The notes beneath the pieces are model-generated. The model had not been told where the DNA came from, did no database searches, and worked only from the letters and a program-made list of their open reading frames with translations. The translations under genes were made by a program, and so were the position numbers. Source: Candidula unifasciata (lineage: Eukaryota; Mollusca; Gastropoda; Stylommatophora; Geomitridae). From it: a DNA stretch of 64,000 bases. The stretch spans positions 791,263 through 855,262 of the forward strand of contig CAJHNH020000191.1 in the NCBI GenBank assembly GCA_905116865.2. Reading direction: 5' to 3'. Numbering within the stretch: the first letter of the stretch is position 1; each line of letters starts with the position of its first letter. Of this stretch, positions 10,423-21,700 are shown one piece after another.

Positions 10423-11184
10423 CATACATACATACATACATACATACATACATACATACATACATACATACATACATACATACATACATACATACATACA
10501 TACATACATACATACATACATACATACATACATACATACATACATACATACATACATACATACATACATACATACATACATACATACATACATACATACA
10601 TACATACATACATACATACATACATACATACATACATACATACATACATACATACATACATACATACATACATACATACATACATACATACATACATACA
10701 TACATACATACATACATACATACATACATACATACATACATACATACATACATACATACATACATACATACATACATACATACATACATACATACATACA
10801 TACATACATACATACATACATACATACATACATACATACATACATACATACATACATACATACATACATACATACATACATACATACATACATACATACA
10901 TACATACATACATACATACATACATACATACATACATACATACATACATACATACATACATACATACATACATACATACATACATACATACATACATACA
11001 TACATGCATGCATGCATGCATGCATGCATGCATGCATGCATACATACATACATACATACATACATACATACATACATACATACATACATACATACATACA
11101 TACATACATACATACATACATACATACATACATACATACATACATACATTACATACATTACATACATTATATACATACATACAA
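10173..11184. repeat. Large (ACAT)n microsatellite
   Basis: About 1 kb of tetranucleotide repeat. It starts as mixed CA/CATA and ACATT-type units (10173-10395). It becomes almost pure ACAT to 11003, switches to GCAT for about nine units (11004-11040), returns to ACAT to about 11148, and ends in imperfect units. ORFs of up to 350 codons on both strands are translations of the repeat (Thr-Tyr-Ile-His or Met-Tyr-Val-Cys) and are not genes. Confidence 0.98.
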
Positions 11185-11189
11185 TTGGG

Positions 11190-12020
11190 GTTTTACTAGT
11201 CAGTTTTTATATTTAGTAGTTTGATATTGCTCTGTATAGTTGGCTTACCATGCCACTGATGAAATCAACGCAGATCGGTTCGTTCTGCTGTCAAACCTCC
11301 TGCAACTCAGTGGCATCCAGGATGTTTGAATTATCAAACTGAGTTCATAACGTTTAAAATACAAGCCAATTACGAATATACTCCACGTAAATAAATCTCA
11401 TACACGTCATTAAATTTAAAGATAATTTAATCAAATGTGCCACACAAGGAAAACTTTGAAGGGGGAAGGGAGCTCAAAAACACTATTCCATATGTAGGAG
11501 AATTATAATGTTGACAATAATCATTAACAAAATATAATACTCTCAGTAGCAAATAAATCCAAAAAAGTATCTTAAATAAAACGAAATGTGTCAGCAAATA
11601 CTTAATTTTAAAACTTGTATACCTGGTTATGCGGGCGCATAGCCCCGTTACAAATGTGTGTATGAGTGTTTATGGGTGTGTGTGTGTCTAGGAAAATGGG
11701 GCGCCCCCTCCCCCCCTCCCCAGTACAAAAACAATTTCAGCTCACCAGATAACCCACTGACCTCAACATCATACGTATAGCTTGTTACTTGTCCTGCAAT
11801 TTTCAAAAACACTTAACCCAGCATTAACTAACGTTAGTCTCAGAAAACCCCAACTACCTTTACTGACGCCTGGACGATAGAGGCTAAGACACCTTGAGAT
11901 CCCCCCCCCCCCCCACCCCCTCCCCCCATCTTTAGGGAGAGAAGTGGGCTGAGCAGTTATTGTGTCAGGTCAGGGTGTCCCCTTCTTCTTCTTCTTCTTC
12001 CTCTTTTTTCTTTTGTCGTC
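11190..12020. other. Non-coding, no gene seen
   Basis: AT-rich sequence with C runs near 11701-11723 and 11900-11930 and a short (TTC)n at about 11986-12001. No repeat family or coding signal was recognised. Confidence 0.55.
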
Positions 12021-12024
12021 TCAT

Positions 12025-12310
12025 TGATACCAGGTTGTAGCCCATTTTCGTAGTTTTGTCGTCTCTCTGATACTAGGTTGTAGCCCAGTGTCGTGGTTTT
12101 GTGGTCTCTCTGATACAAGATTGTAGCCCAATGTCATGGTTTTGTCGTCTCACTGATACCAGGGTGTAGCCCAGTGTCGTCGTTTTGTCGTCTTACTGAT
12201 ACCAGGTTCTAGCCCAGTGTCGTGGTTTTGTCGTCTCACTGATACTAGGTAGTAGCCTAGTGTCGTGGTTTTGTCGTCGAACTGATACCAAGTTGTAGCC
12301 CAGTATTGTG
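12025..12310 (-). repeat. 43-bp minisatellite grown from a LINE tail
   Basis: About 6.6 tandem units of 43 bp with landmarks 'tgtcgtggttttgtcgtct' and 'ataccaggttgtagcc'. On the minus strand the unit is the end of LINE-B ('cgacactgggctgcaacc' in the copy at 43446-43680). The array lies exactly where the LINE's 3' end should be, so it arose by duplication of the element's tail. Confidence 0.85.
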
Positions 12311-12620
12311 TTTTTCTGTACTTGTCTTGCCCTTCTCGGGTGGCTTGAGTGAGGGTTTGTTAATGTTTTTTGCAGGTTCGAGCTACACCATGCATCCTTC
12401 CCTTTCTTGGTCTTCCTCTCGCCTTCCTCCCAGATGTTCTACTGTAAAAGGTCTCATACGCAGTCTGGTCTGGCTGCATTTTCACTAGATGGTCGAACCA
12501 TTTAATCCTTGCCTGTCAGTATAATCCAGACATGTCTCGCCTAGTGTTGGTAGTGACCTTGCAGAGACAGCGCATTTCATATGTGGTTATTTTCTGTTCT
12601 AGCGCCTTATTCATAAAGGG
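12311..12620 (-). pseudogene. LINE-B C-terminal tail
   Basis: The minus strand reads 'MQPDQTAYETFYSRTSG' and 'ARGRPRKGRMHGVA', followed by frame breaks. This matches the intact-looking piece at 43446-43680 and the copy at 58980-59400. The region at 12490-12620 upstream of this tail shares further sequence with 59240-59400 ('ttagtgaccttgcagagaca'-like). It is the extreme C-terminal part of a LINE polyprotein, 5'-truncated, with its 3' end expanded into the 43-bp minisatellite. Confidence 0.8.
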
Positions 12621-12724
12621 TGTTCCCTTTAACCATATGAATTATCTTCAAAAATCAAAAGTATTTGCTTGTGTTCATTCAAAAAACGTTTTTAAGCATA
12701 TGCTTATCGGCAACAATGTTACCG

Positions 12725-12965
12725 ACATCTTGTCGGTGTCTGTAGCTTACGCGTTGTGAACTCGCTTCGTAGTGCTGGAGTACCGGGTTTAATCCCAGCT
12801 GCAGGCCTTGCGTCTTGCGTTGGTTTCGACAGTGGTACCGAGAGCTGACCCTTCATAAAGCAATGGCAAACTACTAAACGTAAAATGTGGCTAGAAAAAC
12901 CTCAAAACCCAAAAAATGCTGGTGGTGGTTTTGCAACGTCCTGGAAAGGATACGCAACTAAGATA
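12725..12965 (+). mobile_element. SINE-4 copy
   Basis: The tRNA-like head 'gtgtctgtagcttacgcg' is followed by 'taccgggtttaatccc' (box B). The body contains 'ggcaaactactaaacg' and the copy ends at 'cctggaaaggatacgcaact'. It is near full length and diverged in box B. Confidence 0.8.
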
Positions 12966-12969
12966 TGCT

Positions 12970-13765
12970 TATTTTTATTTATCACCCAGCCCATTATTAT
13001 TATTTTTATTTTTAAATTATTTTTTTTTCTCAAAGTAGAATATTAGCCCTTTAGCTTCCCCTTTTATGTCTATAAAATATGTAAGGTGGGGTGGAGAAGG
13101 TGGGAGTGGTTTCTGACAGGCGCCCCTGTTGACCTCATAGTATTAAGTTCACCAGATCATCATAACATAATGCAGGCTACATCGCAGCCCCAGCAGAAAA
13201 GGTCACACAATGAGACCTCAACAAGAAACCCTGATGGAAAATGATTCATCAGCAGTGACACTGAGGTGAATGCGTCCAGAAATCTGACGAAATTAAAGAA
13301 CGCATTTGCACGGGCAAGGGGCTGGCTGTATAATTAAATTATTATAAAGAGAACTGAGTTGAAGATAATTCATGGGTTAGTATTCCGAAGAAATGGGCTT
13401 GGAAAATGAGAATTACAGTAATGCTGGTCGAACAAGATAGAGACGGTTTTTGGTGAACAAAAGAACAAAACAAAAAAGGGCTAATCAGCATGGCTAGAAT
13501 TAGTGAAAAGGCATATGATTTCAATATTTCTTCTTTGTTAAAATACCGTGAGGCTACTTCTTAAATTTGGACAACGAGAAGAATGCGTACATTCTGTAAT
13601 TATTTTCTGAATGGAACGAACATACTCACAATTTTGACATTCTGCATCTTTGTAATGCAGTAAGTGAAATTACTTAAATTTCACACAAGAATACCTTAGG
13701 ATTCCACCAATCAACTGAAACTTTTTTTTTTTTCAATTTGCATCTGGGTCACGATAGTTTTTAAG
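12970..13765. other. Non-coding, no gene seen
   Basis: No supportable feature. It has T-rich stretches (13005-13030, 13720-13735). The short minus-strand frame at 13342-13524 has no recognised motif. Confidence 0.55.
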
Positions 13766-13780
13766 CGCAGGCCTTTCCTG

Positions 13781-14415
13781 TTAGTATGGTGTGTGGCCTC
13801 CTCTTGCGTGGATCAGTGACTGGCATCTTCTGGGCATGGATGCGATCATATGTCTGATGTGGGCATGTGGAATTGCTGTCCACTCTTACTGGAGTGCCTG
13901 AAACGGATCACGACCATTGGCTGGAGCAACGTTTCAGCGACAAACAGTTCTTTGCAGCTCATCCCACAGGTGCTCAATCGGACTCATGTCTGCAGACAGG
14001 GGTGGCCAGGGACGGGTTTGAATGTTATTTGGCAGCCAGGAACTGCGTGGTCAGCTGTGCAGAATGGGGTCTGGCTTTGTCCTGTTGAAAAAAGATATCT
14101 TTTGTCATCCCAAAATGGAAGGACATGAGGTTGAAGAATTTCATGGACGTATCGATGCGCATTCAAGCTTCCTTCAATGTGCATCAGTTGACTCCTTCCG
14201 TTGTGATTAATCATTCCCTATACCATTACACCTCCACCACCGGGCAGCAGCGTTTCATCAACAGAATTTTGGGCTAAACCTTCATTTTGTCTACGGTAGA
14301 CCCTACGCCGTCTGTCATGGCGCTGCAACAAAAAGAAAGATTCGTCACTAAACCAGACACGTCTCCACTGATTGTCACTTGCCCAGGGACGATGTTGGTT
14401 GGCCCAAAGAAGTCG
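13781..14415 (-). pseudogene. Tc1-like transposase, broken (DD34E)
   Basis: The minus strand encodes the C-terminal two thirds of a Tc1-family cut-and-paste transposase. It begins at 'LLWANQHRPWASDNQW', with the first catalytic Asp in 'FSDES' and the arginine-rich 'QRHDRRRRVYRR'. The second Asp is in 'QQDKARPHS', which lies in a different frame from the first block. The Glu is in 'SPIEHLWDEL', again after a one-base shift. Counting from that Asp to that Glu, allowing for the shift, gives 34 residues between them, the Tc1 spacing. The tail ends in a Gly-Gly-His-Thr-Pro-Tyr motif and a stop at 13781-13783. The N-terminal DNA-binding domain and any terminal inverted repeat were not found. At least two frameshifts and several stops make it dead. 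Confidence 0.88.
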
Positions 14416-14512
14416 ACACATAGACAACAAGCTAACCTTGGAGAGATACAAAGACAACAAGCTAACTTTAGAGAGACACATAGACAACAAGCTAACCTTG
14501 GAGAGCCACACA
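14413..14512. repeat. 31-bp tandem repeat, three units
   Basis: Three copies of a unit containing 'agacaacaagctaac' and 'ttggagag'. They begin exactly where the Tc1 coding similarity stops, so the expansion or a breakpoint removed the transposase N-terminus here. Confidence 0.8.
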
Positions 14513-14529
14513 CAGAGACTGGCAAGATT

Positions 14530-14625
14530 TATAAGTAGTGAAGTGGCTAGCCACTCGCTTGCATGTCCGAAGGTTGTGGACTCCAATCCGAATTTAGCTA
14601 ACCATTTGTTTTTTAAATTTGCTGT
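14530..14625 (+). mobile_element. Possible tRNA-like SINE head
   Basis: The segment 'agtggctagccactcgcttg' followed by 'ggttgtggactccaatcc' has box A/box B-like spacing. No second copy was found in the window, so the call is tentative. Confidence 0.3.
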
Positions 14626-14629
14626 CATG

Positions 14630-15120
14630 AGAACTTTACCCATATTGAGCACACACGCAAACACAGACATACACACACAAACACATAAAGTCTCAAACGC
14701 ACACACACACACACACATAAACTAGTGCATACACACAGAGGGTGGTATTTCCAGAGAAAATAAGATGTACTGCGTTATGTGGTTGCTTAAAGTGGTGCTA
14801 TTATCTCCTAGAGTATAGCTAATGCATTTCTTAGAGTTCCTCAACAAGCTGTGATAGTCGATTTACCCACTTTCGTCTAGAAAAATCTCCAGAAGGGTAC
14901 CTGCGTGAACAATGTGGTGTTTGTACTCACCATAAAGTGTCTAATTAAAGATGACGGTACTCAACACAAAGTGCCTATTACAGTAGCTCTGAAAAAAAGG
15001 TGTCATTAACAAGAGTGCCGGTACTGCCTACTGTTGAGTACCGCCAGGAAAAAAAAAAGTCCTAGATACCTGGAATGGTAAAACTAGGCATGAATCTTCG
15101 ACGAAAGTATAACGGATAAG
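14630..15120. other. Non-coding, no gene seen
   Basis: Holds an imperfect (CA)n tract at about 14650-14720 and otherwise nothing recognisable. Confidence 0.5.
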
Positions 15121-15235
15121 TAAGTAAAGTAAAGGACCCTTTTCCACACCTTCAGGGCATATAGGGCTAGACCTAAATATTATAGACCAATCAGCACTCA
15201 GTGGGTGATTTGACGAAGAATTAAATATTTTAAGA
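15121..15235 (-). mobile_element. SINE-2 3' fragment
   Basis: The minus-strand 3' end of SINE-2, landmarked by 'aaagtaaaggaccctt' and 'agggctagacctaaat'. It matches 24795-24985 and the tail of 41628-41905. Confidence 0.65.
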
Positions 15236-15399
15236 TTAACATTCTGGTATTTTTTAAAGAAATATGGTGTGGTAAAAGAAACAGATTGTAACCACAGGCG
15301 AACAAGTGCTGTTGTCTGATCATATATAGGAAAGTGTGCTCCTGACAGGAAAAAAGATATAAAGATATGAGTTAGTGTGAGTTTGTTCGAGGCATTTAC

Positions 15400-15665
15400 A
15401 TTCGACTGGCACCTTTCCGTTTTATTCAGACGGTAGTGTTATTTTGCGCTGTGTAAAGGCATGGGACTCACAGCCCATGACGATAGCTAGTGTGACTAGC
15501 TAATCCTCTCCATAGCACAAAGTCTGGGCAGTACTGAAGAAACCATATGTTGCCGATGCACCATGATTCCTATCTGGACATGCCTTGTTTACTCCAAAAG
15601 AAAGGTAACACCATTACGTTTGGAACAAAGCAGGCTGCAGAAGCTACCGGATCAGAAGAGTTTGA
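15400..15665 (-). mobile_element. LINE-Zf 3' end fragment
   Basis: The minus strand reads 'RGLASHTSYRHGL' followed by a stop, equivalent to the zinc-finger-like end of the ORF at 17255-18103. The same 3' tail follows ('cggaaaggtgcca'). The region upstream is shared with 8625-8915. The frame upstream of the last codons is broken. Confidence 0.7.
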
Positions 15666-15794
15666 GCATCGAACCGTTTAGTTAGCGATGATAAAACTAA
15701 CAAATGTTGACAAGCTAACTTTCCAATTGAGAGCAGCACATCTAGTGCAGTCACCGCGAACTGTTTCCCTAATTTCACCGAGGATTTTTTTTTT

Positions 15795-16010
15795 TTTGTT
15801 GACCGTTTATCGGCAGTAAACTTCGGCGGAAAGTTTTCGTTGTTTGTCCACTCCTGGACTTTGGTGATGATCTGAAACTTGTTTTGGTGCACATCTGTTT
15901 TACAGTTCTTGTTTATTTGTATTGGTTCCTTGCCTCTCCGGCAGATACACTTCGACTTTGAAGGAAACACCCATATTAGTCGCCTTTCACGTCATGCTTG
16001 TCAGGGGAGG
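15795..16010 (+). repeat. Repeat R5 copy
   Basis: One of the two most complete R5 copies: 'aacttcggcggaaagttttc', 'tccactcctggactttgg', 'ggttccttgcctctccgg', then 'cacgtcatgcttgtc'. It is non-coding. Confidence 0.75.
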
Positions 16011-16395
16011 CTGTGGATCTTTTCTTTGTTCTCCAAAATGTGGCCGGTTTACAAACACGGCTAAACCGAGGTTTTAAACTAAAGGCTGCCCCAAACAATG
16101 CCCAGGGTCTTTGCAGCTCTATCAACCTCTTATAACTGCCAACTTTTCTTGGGCCAATAATTTGTAAGGTGAACACACTTTTTGTCTGGCCAGCTTGGGA
16201 ATACATCCTACAGACAAAAAAACCGTTAACGCAATCACGTAAAGCGATTCGCTTAAATCCCTGCGAGACAGAGTTGTGAGAATATGTGATCGCTGGAGAA
16301 GGAAAGACAAGTGGGAAATGCGTTTGGAAAAAAAAATAGAAATAAGCTATAAGAAACATTTGGTGAAAATAAAGACGATAGATTTGGATTTAGGT
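16011..16395. other. Non-coding, no gene seen
   Basis: Overlapping minus-strand frames (15976-16359) show no conserved domain. No repeat was recognised. Confidence 0.45.
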
Positions 16396-16399
16396 TTAA

Positions 16400-16780
16400 A
16401 TGGCGAATGAACATTATGGCTCAAGGGGTTAACCCATAACTGCTCCCTGCTACTTCTGACCCAAGCCTGAGTCCGAAGAATCTCAGCGCAGTGCACGAAC
16501 TCCTTAGCACCGGCGAGAATCATGAAATACTTTAGATAGATGTTTAACTCTAAGTTTTGCCCAGACATGCCGTTAGGCTACTCTTTTCGATTTCCAACTG
16601 CCAAGGGATATTTTTTTACGTGCGCAACAATACACACAGGCGTCTGGTCTTACTACCCAGGGACCAGGAGAAATGACTAGAAGTCCACTTAAAAAATTAT
16701 CACCGGGGCCTGAGCCCGGGATCTCCGGCACTTGAGGCGGACTCCATGCCTCGGGACCACGCAACCCTACGATAGAAAAT
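16400..16780 (-). mobile_element. SINE-1, full-length-like copy
   Basis: Minus-strand SINE-1 with head 'gtggtcccgaggcatggag', box B region 'atcccgggctcaggcc', the middle block with 'ggtccctgggtagtaag', and the 3' block. It is collinear with 8092-8510. Confidence 0.8.
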
Positions 16781-17124
16781 AAGTATTTCATATGTTTTTT
16801 CATGGTGCATAATGATAATGACGTCTTGTTTAATTGGAAATGTCTGGGACCATTGGAGAAAGGGTGGGGTGGGGGTAGAGGTGATAGATACACTGCCACC
16901 TAGCAATCATGTTGTAAAAGCGACGACTACAAAAATTTCACGTAGAAACACAAATATGGCCACGTTCAACGGCTTCTTTGTTATAGGAGCATTTGGATAT
17001 AATGTTGGACAATCTTTTTCTTGTGGCAGGTTTAATGGCTGAAATTTTGTGTGTGATAAGGTTAATGGCTGAGAGCTGTGTGTGTCAGTTATAGTTCTTT
17101 CTATTTCTAAGTAAAAGGTTTCTT

Positions 17125-17198
17125 CTTCTTCGCGTTCACCAGCTGTAAACTCTGGTGGAAAATTTTGGTTGTCCATCTACTTCTGGACTTCTTGTAAG
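17125..17198 (+). repeat. Repeat R5 fragment
   Basis: A short 5' piece of R5 ('gcgttcaccagctgtaaac', 'ctacttctggacttct') just upstream of the zinc-finger LINE. Confidence 0.65.
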
Positions 17199-17254
17199 GC
17201 TGGGAGTAGCCACATTATGAGGAACTGTATTAAAGGGCGGCTGTTTTAGGAAGG

Positions 17255-18165
17255 TTAGCAGTCAGCAAAAAGAAAACAAAGGTTATGGTGCAAGGTCTCA
17301 ATGACAGACCTACAGTCTACACTGACGGTGAAGAGCTTGAGACATTAGACCATTTTACCTATCTGGGTGCCACAGTGAATAGTAAACTATCGCTGGACCA
17401 AGAAATCAACGTCAGGATAGGTAAGGCAGCAACAGCAATGAGCTGACTGACAAAGAGAGATTGGGAGAACAGAAAGCCCACAATTAAAACAAAAACCCTT
17501 GTCTATCAGGCTTGTGTTCTCAGCACTTTGCTTTATGGCAGTGAAACTTGGTCAACCTATTTGCACCAGGAGGGACGGCTAAATAGCTTTCACATGCGAT
17601 GCCTAAGAAGAATACTTGGCATTAAGTGGCAAGACAAAATCACAAACACTGAAGTACTGGAAAGAGCAGGTACTACAACAGTCTTTTCCATGCTCAGTCT
17701 ACGAAGGCTCAGGTGGCTGGGTCACACCTGGAGAATGGAGGATGGCAGAGTCCCTAAGGACATCCTTTATGGTGAATTAAAAACAGGAAGAAGATGTCGA
17801 GGCCGACCTCTACTACGTTATAAAGATGTATGCAAGCAGGACATGAATGATACAGGTATTGAGGCGGACTCATGGGAACAAAATGCCATGGACCGTGTTG
17901 TGTGGAAAGGGCATATCAGGAAAGGAATGAGACTAATGGAAGAAATGACTGCAGAAAGGATGACAGCTGAGCGTCTGAAAAGAAACGGATTAAACACAAA
18001 TGTTGTTAACAATGGTCCTGAAATCCCATGCTATCATTGTGGAAGACTTTTCTTGACACGGGCGGGTCTTGCTACTCATACTCACCATCGCCATGGGCTG
18101 TGAGTCTCATGCCTCCTCATAGCGCACTATAACACTATCGCCTGGAAAGCGGAAAGGTGCCAATG
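17255..18165 (+). pseudogene. LINE reverse transcriptase 3' half with C-terminal zinc finger (LINE-Zf)
   Basis: This is the 3' part of a non-LTR retrotransposon polyprotein. The frame starts after the catalytic palm, at 'SKKKTKVMVQG', and passes 'DHFTYLGATVNSKLS' (RT palm/thumb boundary). It has one in-frame TGA at 17444-17446 and then runs open for about 190 codons to the stop at 18101-18103. Motifs in order are 'LLYGSETW', 'RRLRWLGHTWRMEDGR', 'GRRCRGRPLLRY' and a C-terminal 'CYHCGRLF' with 'HTHHRH', a C2H2-like finger that probably binds nucleic acid. The last 60 bp are 3' UTR ending 'cggaaaggtgcca'. The 5' half, including endonuclease and the palm Asp-Asp, is absent. Fragments of the same family are at 8625 and 15400. 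It is 5'-truncated and inactive, but less decayed than its neighbours. Confidence 0.9.
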
Positions 18166-18169
18166 AATT

Positions 18170-18655
18170 AGGAAGGTTATGAGCCACAGTTTTAGAGAAT
18201 GCTCTTCTTTTTATTTATCAGAGACATAATTGCTCATAAAAATCCCATTGGCTTCAGAAAATAAGGGGGGCTTCGGTTTGATATCTTTTTGGTTTCCTGG
18301 CTCAAAGAATGACTTAAGAGTCTGTTCCATCACTGGGCGCTTCTACAGAGTAGTGAGTGATGAAGTGGCCTCTGAATCTAAAATTAACATGTAAATATCT
18401 GATAAGAGGTCGTAGACTAACACACAAATAGATTATTGAGATCCCTATGTGGGTACCTGGGCACCGTTTTGAGAGAGGTTGGAGGGGGGGGGGGGTAAAC
18501 TCGCCCCACAACCATCTCACCTTCCAAAGCATGCCATACAAGGGGACTAATTAGGGATGTTTCTTTCGGCGTTTGGGGGGGGGGGGGAGGGGTGGTGGTG
18601 GGGGGGGGGCATATGCCTGAGAAGGCGAGGAACCGACAGTCTGCTTATACATAGG
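18170..18655. other. Non-coding, G-rich runs
   Basis: No gene. It contains several G runs (18483-18495, 18577-18609) that could form quadruplexes. Confidence 0.55.
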
Positions 18656-18659
18656 CTGG

Positions 18660-18775
18660 ATATGTAAAACAGATGTGCATGCATAACTCAAGCTCTGGAA
18701 CAGAACTAGGGTCTAGAAGTGGATCACCAACTAAAACTTTGCCCGGTCTGGTGAACACAAAGAAGAAGCTCACTG
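18660..18775 (-). repeat. Repeat R5 fragment
   Basis: A reverse-strand R5 piece with 'gatccacttctagaccct' and 'gttccagagcttgag'. It is diverged. Confidence 0.6.
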
Positions 18776-18779
18776 AGAG

Positions 18780-19750
18780 GCAGGAGGTTAGTTGTTAGGG
18801 TCAACAATTTTTGTTTTAATTACTCGAAACTCTGTGACATGCGCATTGACCCGCAAGGGGTGTAATTACACGCAGCCGTCCTTCCGTCTGCCTTTTAGGA
18901 TTCGTCTCTATAGGTGAAAGTTCTTTTTTCATATCCTCTCCATATCGCTGTTGAGACGTAAGGCATTTGAAAGTTATCTCCATTGTTGCCGGTCTCTGCA
19001 TTTCTGCATGTGAAATCCTATTTCTTGTTGCATTCCTGAATGTCCCTTTCTCCTGGGCTCACTTGGTCGTTCACGTCTGTTTTTTTATTTTTTTTATTTG
19101 CCATCCATCGGAGAGTTCTTCTGCTTAAGGGTCACGAGACATTTTATGCAAACATTTCCAAACTAAAGTAGTCTTCTTCCTTTGAGACCGTTTGCCAGTG
19201 ACGGACATTGTGGTTTATTCTTCAGTTTTTCATTTGTGATCTTATTTGATCATAATATTAGCAGGATAGACAAAGGTTAGCAGAGTAAAACTGACGAAAG
19301 TCAAAGGGAAAACTTTATTTGTGCATCTGTAGTACTGTATGACTCAACAGCTTACACAATGTTGATGCTCTGGTTAACATGTAAGATGGCTAACATTGAT
19401 GGTACACGCTGAGCTGACTAGCACAGATAATCAACATCTTTTTAAGATAAAGATAAATGATATATAGTGTACGCCATGACACGTTGGTGATCTCATTTAT
19501 ATCTTCTCACGTCTGTCTTGCGAACTGAGATTGATTTCAAATACAGAAATTCTTCCATGTCACAGTTGCCAGCTTGTCTGGCATTCTCTATATTTCCATC
19601 TGCCATTCATTTATTCATTCAATCATTTATTCATTCATTATCCTGTTGGGCCATTACATGCCAGACTGTATGTGCCGTTCTTTCCCTCCAGCTTTATCAC
19701 AATGCTTCGGGTTTTCCCTTTCTCCTGATAATAATGAATAATGACATCTG
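18780..19750. other. Non-coding, no gene seen
   Basis: AT-rich unique-looking sequence with no feature I can support. A short imperfect ATTC-type run lies near 19608-19640. Confidence 0.5.
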
Positions 19751-19754
19751 CATA

Positions 19755-20200
19755 TGAACATGTTTCCCTCGACATGTTTCCATCCGCCTCGCTTAACACT
19801 ATTATCATGCCCCGCTCATGTATCTTTTTATTTCTTATGACGTAATAATGATGAATAATTAATTTGAATTTGTAAAATGTTAGATATTGCAATTATTTTC
19901 TTGTTTAGCCGTTCATTTGAGGTATTATCTATGATTTGGCTGGAAACAAAAATTAACATTACAGGATATTAAAAATAAGGAATAATGACACATGCGCAAA
20001 GTATTAGCTATTGCTTTCATTTTGTTTGTTCTAATTCCCAATCATTTATTTTAACAGTGGCTTAGTCGTAAATGAAATAAACACCCTTAGGCATTGACAA
20101 TCACCAACAATCAACTAAGATATCCAGAGGTCAGAAAAATAATTATTGAAATGAAGAACAATAGAGCCCGTCGAAAATGAACACTCGGTTGCCCTGAAGC
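19755..20200 (+). repeat. Local direct repeat, copy 1
   Basis: Similar to 21370-21700 in the same orientation. The best part (19830-19965) shares 'atttcttatgacgtaataat', 'gcaattattttctt' and 'gaaacaaaaat'. Similarity weakens downstream but the order is kept. This is an old tandem duplication about 1.6 kb apart, or two copies of an unrecognised repeat. Confidence 0.6.
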
Positions 20201-20536
20201 AGAGAGGAACAGTGAGAAAAGGTCATGCACAACGGGCAGGAATAGAATACAATTATGTCAATCCGGGAACGAGGCGGTGATAGCAGATGTCGGATTATCG
20301 TTTCATTGGATGAAAATTGCAGCAGGAAATAGAGAATATTTGGAAATCCTCAAATGTATCAAGAGACAGGCAAATCAATTTGGGTCATACGTTTTCGTGC
20401 TGCAAAAAACTATTAGAGAAATGTTGTTGTTGTTGGCAACAACGCTGAATGTAGTTATTACCCTATGACAGAACCAGGAAAGGCTGTAAATGGTTTTATT
20501 TCATTCTGGATGTGGGAGGGGGGGGGGGGTTTGCAC

Positions 20537-20537
<1 letters not shown>

Positions 20538-20584
<47 letters not shown>

Positions 20585-20590
20585 GGGGGG
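20538..20590. repeat. (GA)n microsatellite with flanking G runs
   Basis: About 40 bp of AG dinucleotides between G runs at 20517-20529 and 20584-20592. Confidence 0.95.
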
Positions 20591-20734
20591 GGAGTGGTAG
20601 AAGGCGTCATTATGCCCCATTAGTGTGCCTTGTATCTCCGTAGATAATGGCCAGTGGAAATGAATCGTGTAAACGGTTGGAGAGCAAGAGTGATCCATCC
20701 TTGTCGTGCATCTACATAATTTCTTATTCTTGTT

Positions 20735-21035
20735 TACTGGCGGTTAGTCTGTCAGAAAGTCCTGGTTGTTCCTCTATTTCAGGACTTTTGGTGTTATTCT
20801 AACATGTGGATGCTTCTTTTGAATCCCAAAAGTCAATGCCTCTTAGCCAGTAGCGTATCGACACTTCACTGCCTTGATAATGTTACATTCCATGCGGGCG
20901 GGGAGACGTTCACCGTTGTGTTACTTGTATGATTGCAGTTCAGACCGCTGAAAAAATCAAATGTGCTTCGTGCACATCCATTTTACACATCTTGCTTGCC
21001 CATAAGGAAACTATTGGTTCTTGACTCTCCTTAGG
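20735..21035 (+). repeat. Repeat R5, two separated parts
   Basis: The 5' block (20735-20800, 'tcctggttgttcctctatt') and 3' block (20965-21035, 'gcacatccattttacacat') of R5 lie in the right order, separated by about 165 bp of other sequence. This probably represents one R5 copy interrupted by an insertion. Confidence 0.55.
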
Positions 21036-21369
21036 ATGCCCTGTAACATTCTGATTACTGAATGAAGAATCGACATCAAAGCATACTTAGCATACCTATA
21101 GTTGTCCCCCGTACCAATTGTCTTAAGGTGTAGATCTGAACTGTTCCCTTATCACACTGATTATAAACACATCGTTCGCTTCCTCTCATACGTCCCTCAT
21201 TGCCATATCTACACCAAATTCCTCGTTCACTCACTCTTACACATCTTATTTTATCTAGCCTTGTGCCTTCTGTCAGCATTCGTTCGTTAGTGGTCTTCAG
21301 GATGTCTCCTTTGTCCAGGACGACTACATTTATTCAAGCCATTTTAGCAAACTATCCAACATTTTCTCA

Positions 21370-21700
21370 ACATGTTTCCACTCGCTTTACTTTGAATATT
21401 ACCATGTTTTGTTTATTTTATTTTATTTCTTATGACGTAATAATAATGAATAATTGATTTGAATTTGTTAAATGTTAGAAATTGCAATTATTTTCTTCGT
21501 TTTCTTGTTTTGCCCTTTCTTTGAGGTTTTATCTTCGGCTCGGCAGGAAACAAAAATAAACATGCCCGGACATTAAAAATAAAATTACCTGCAATCAGAA
21601 AACATATCCACGGATTAAAAAAAAACCAAAAAAACACAGCTAATTACCGAAACGACGAGCAACAATAGCAGCCGTAAAAAATAGACAATGGGGCCATGAT
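21370..21700 (+). repeat. Local direct repeat, copy 2
   Basis: Second copy of the segment described at 19755-20200. Confidence 0.6.

Noticed and set aside
10147..11199. ORFs of 260-350 codons on both strands
   Set aside because: They are translations of (ACAT)n. A period of 4 bp cycles through a stop-free 12-bp frame, so openness is automatic.
13850..14214. Plus-strand ORFs of 60-92 codons
   Set aside because: They lie antisense to the Tc1 transposase remnant.
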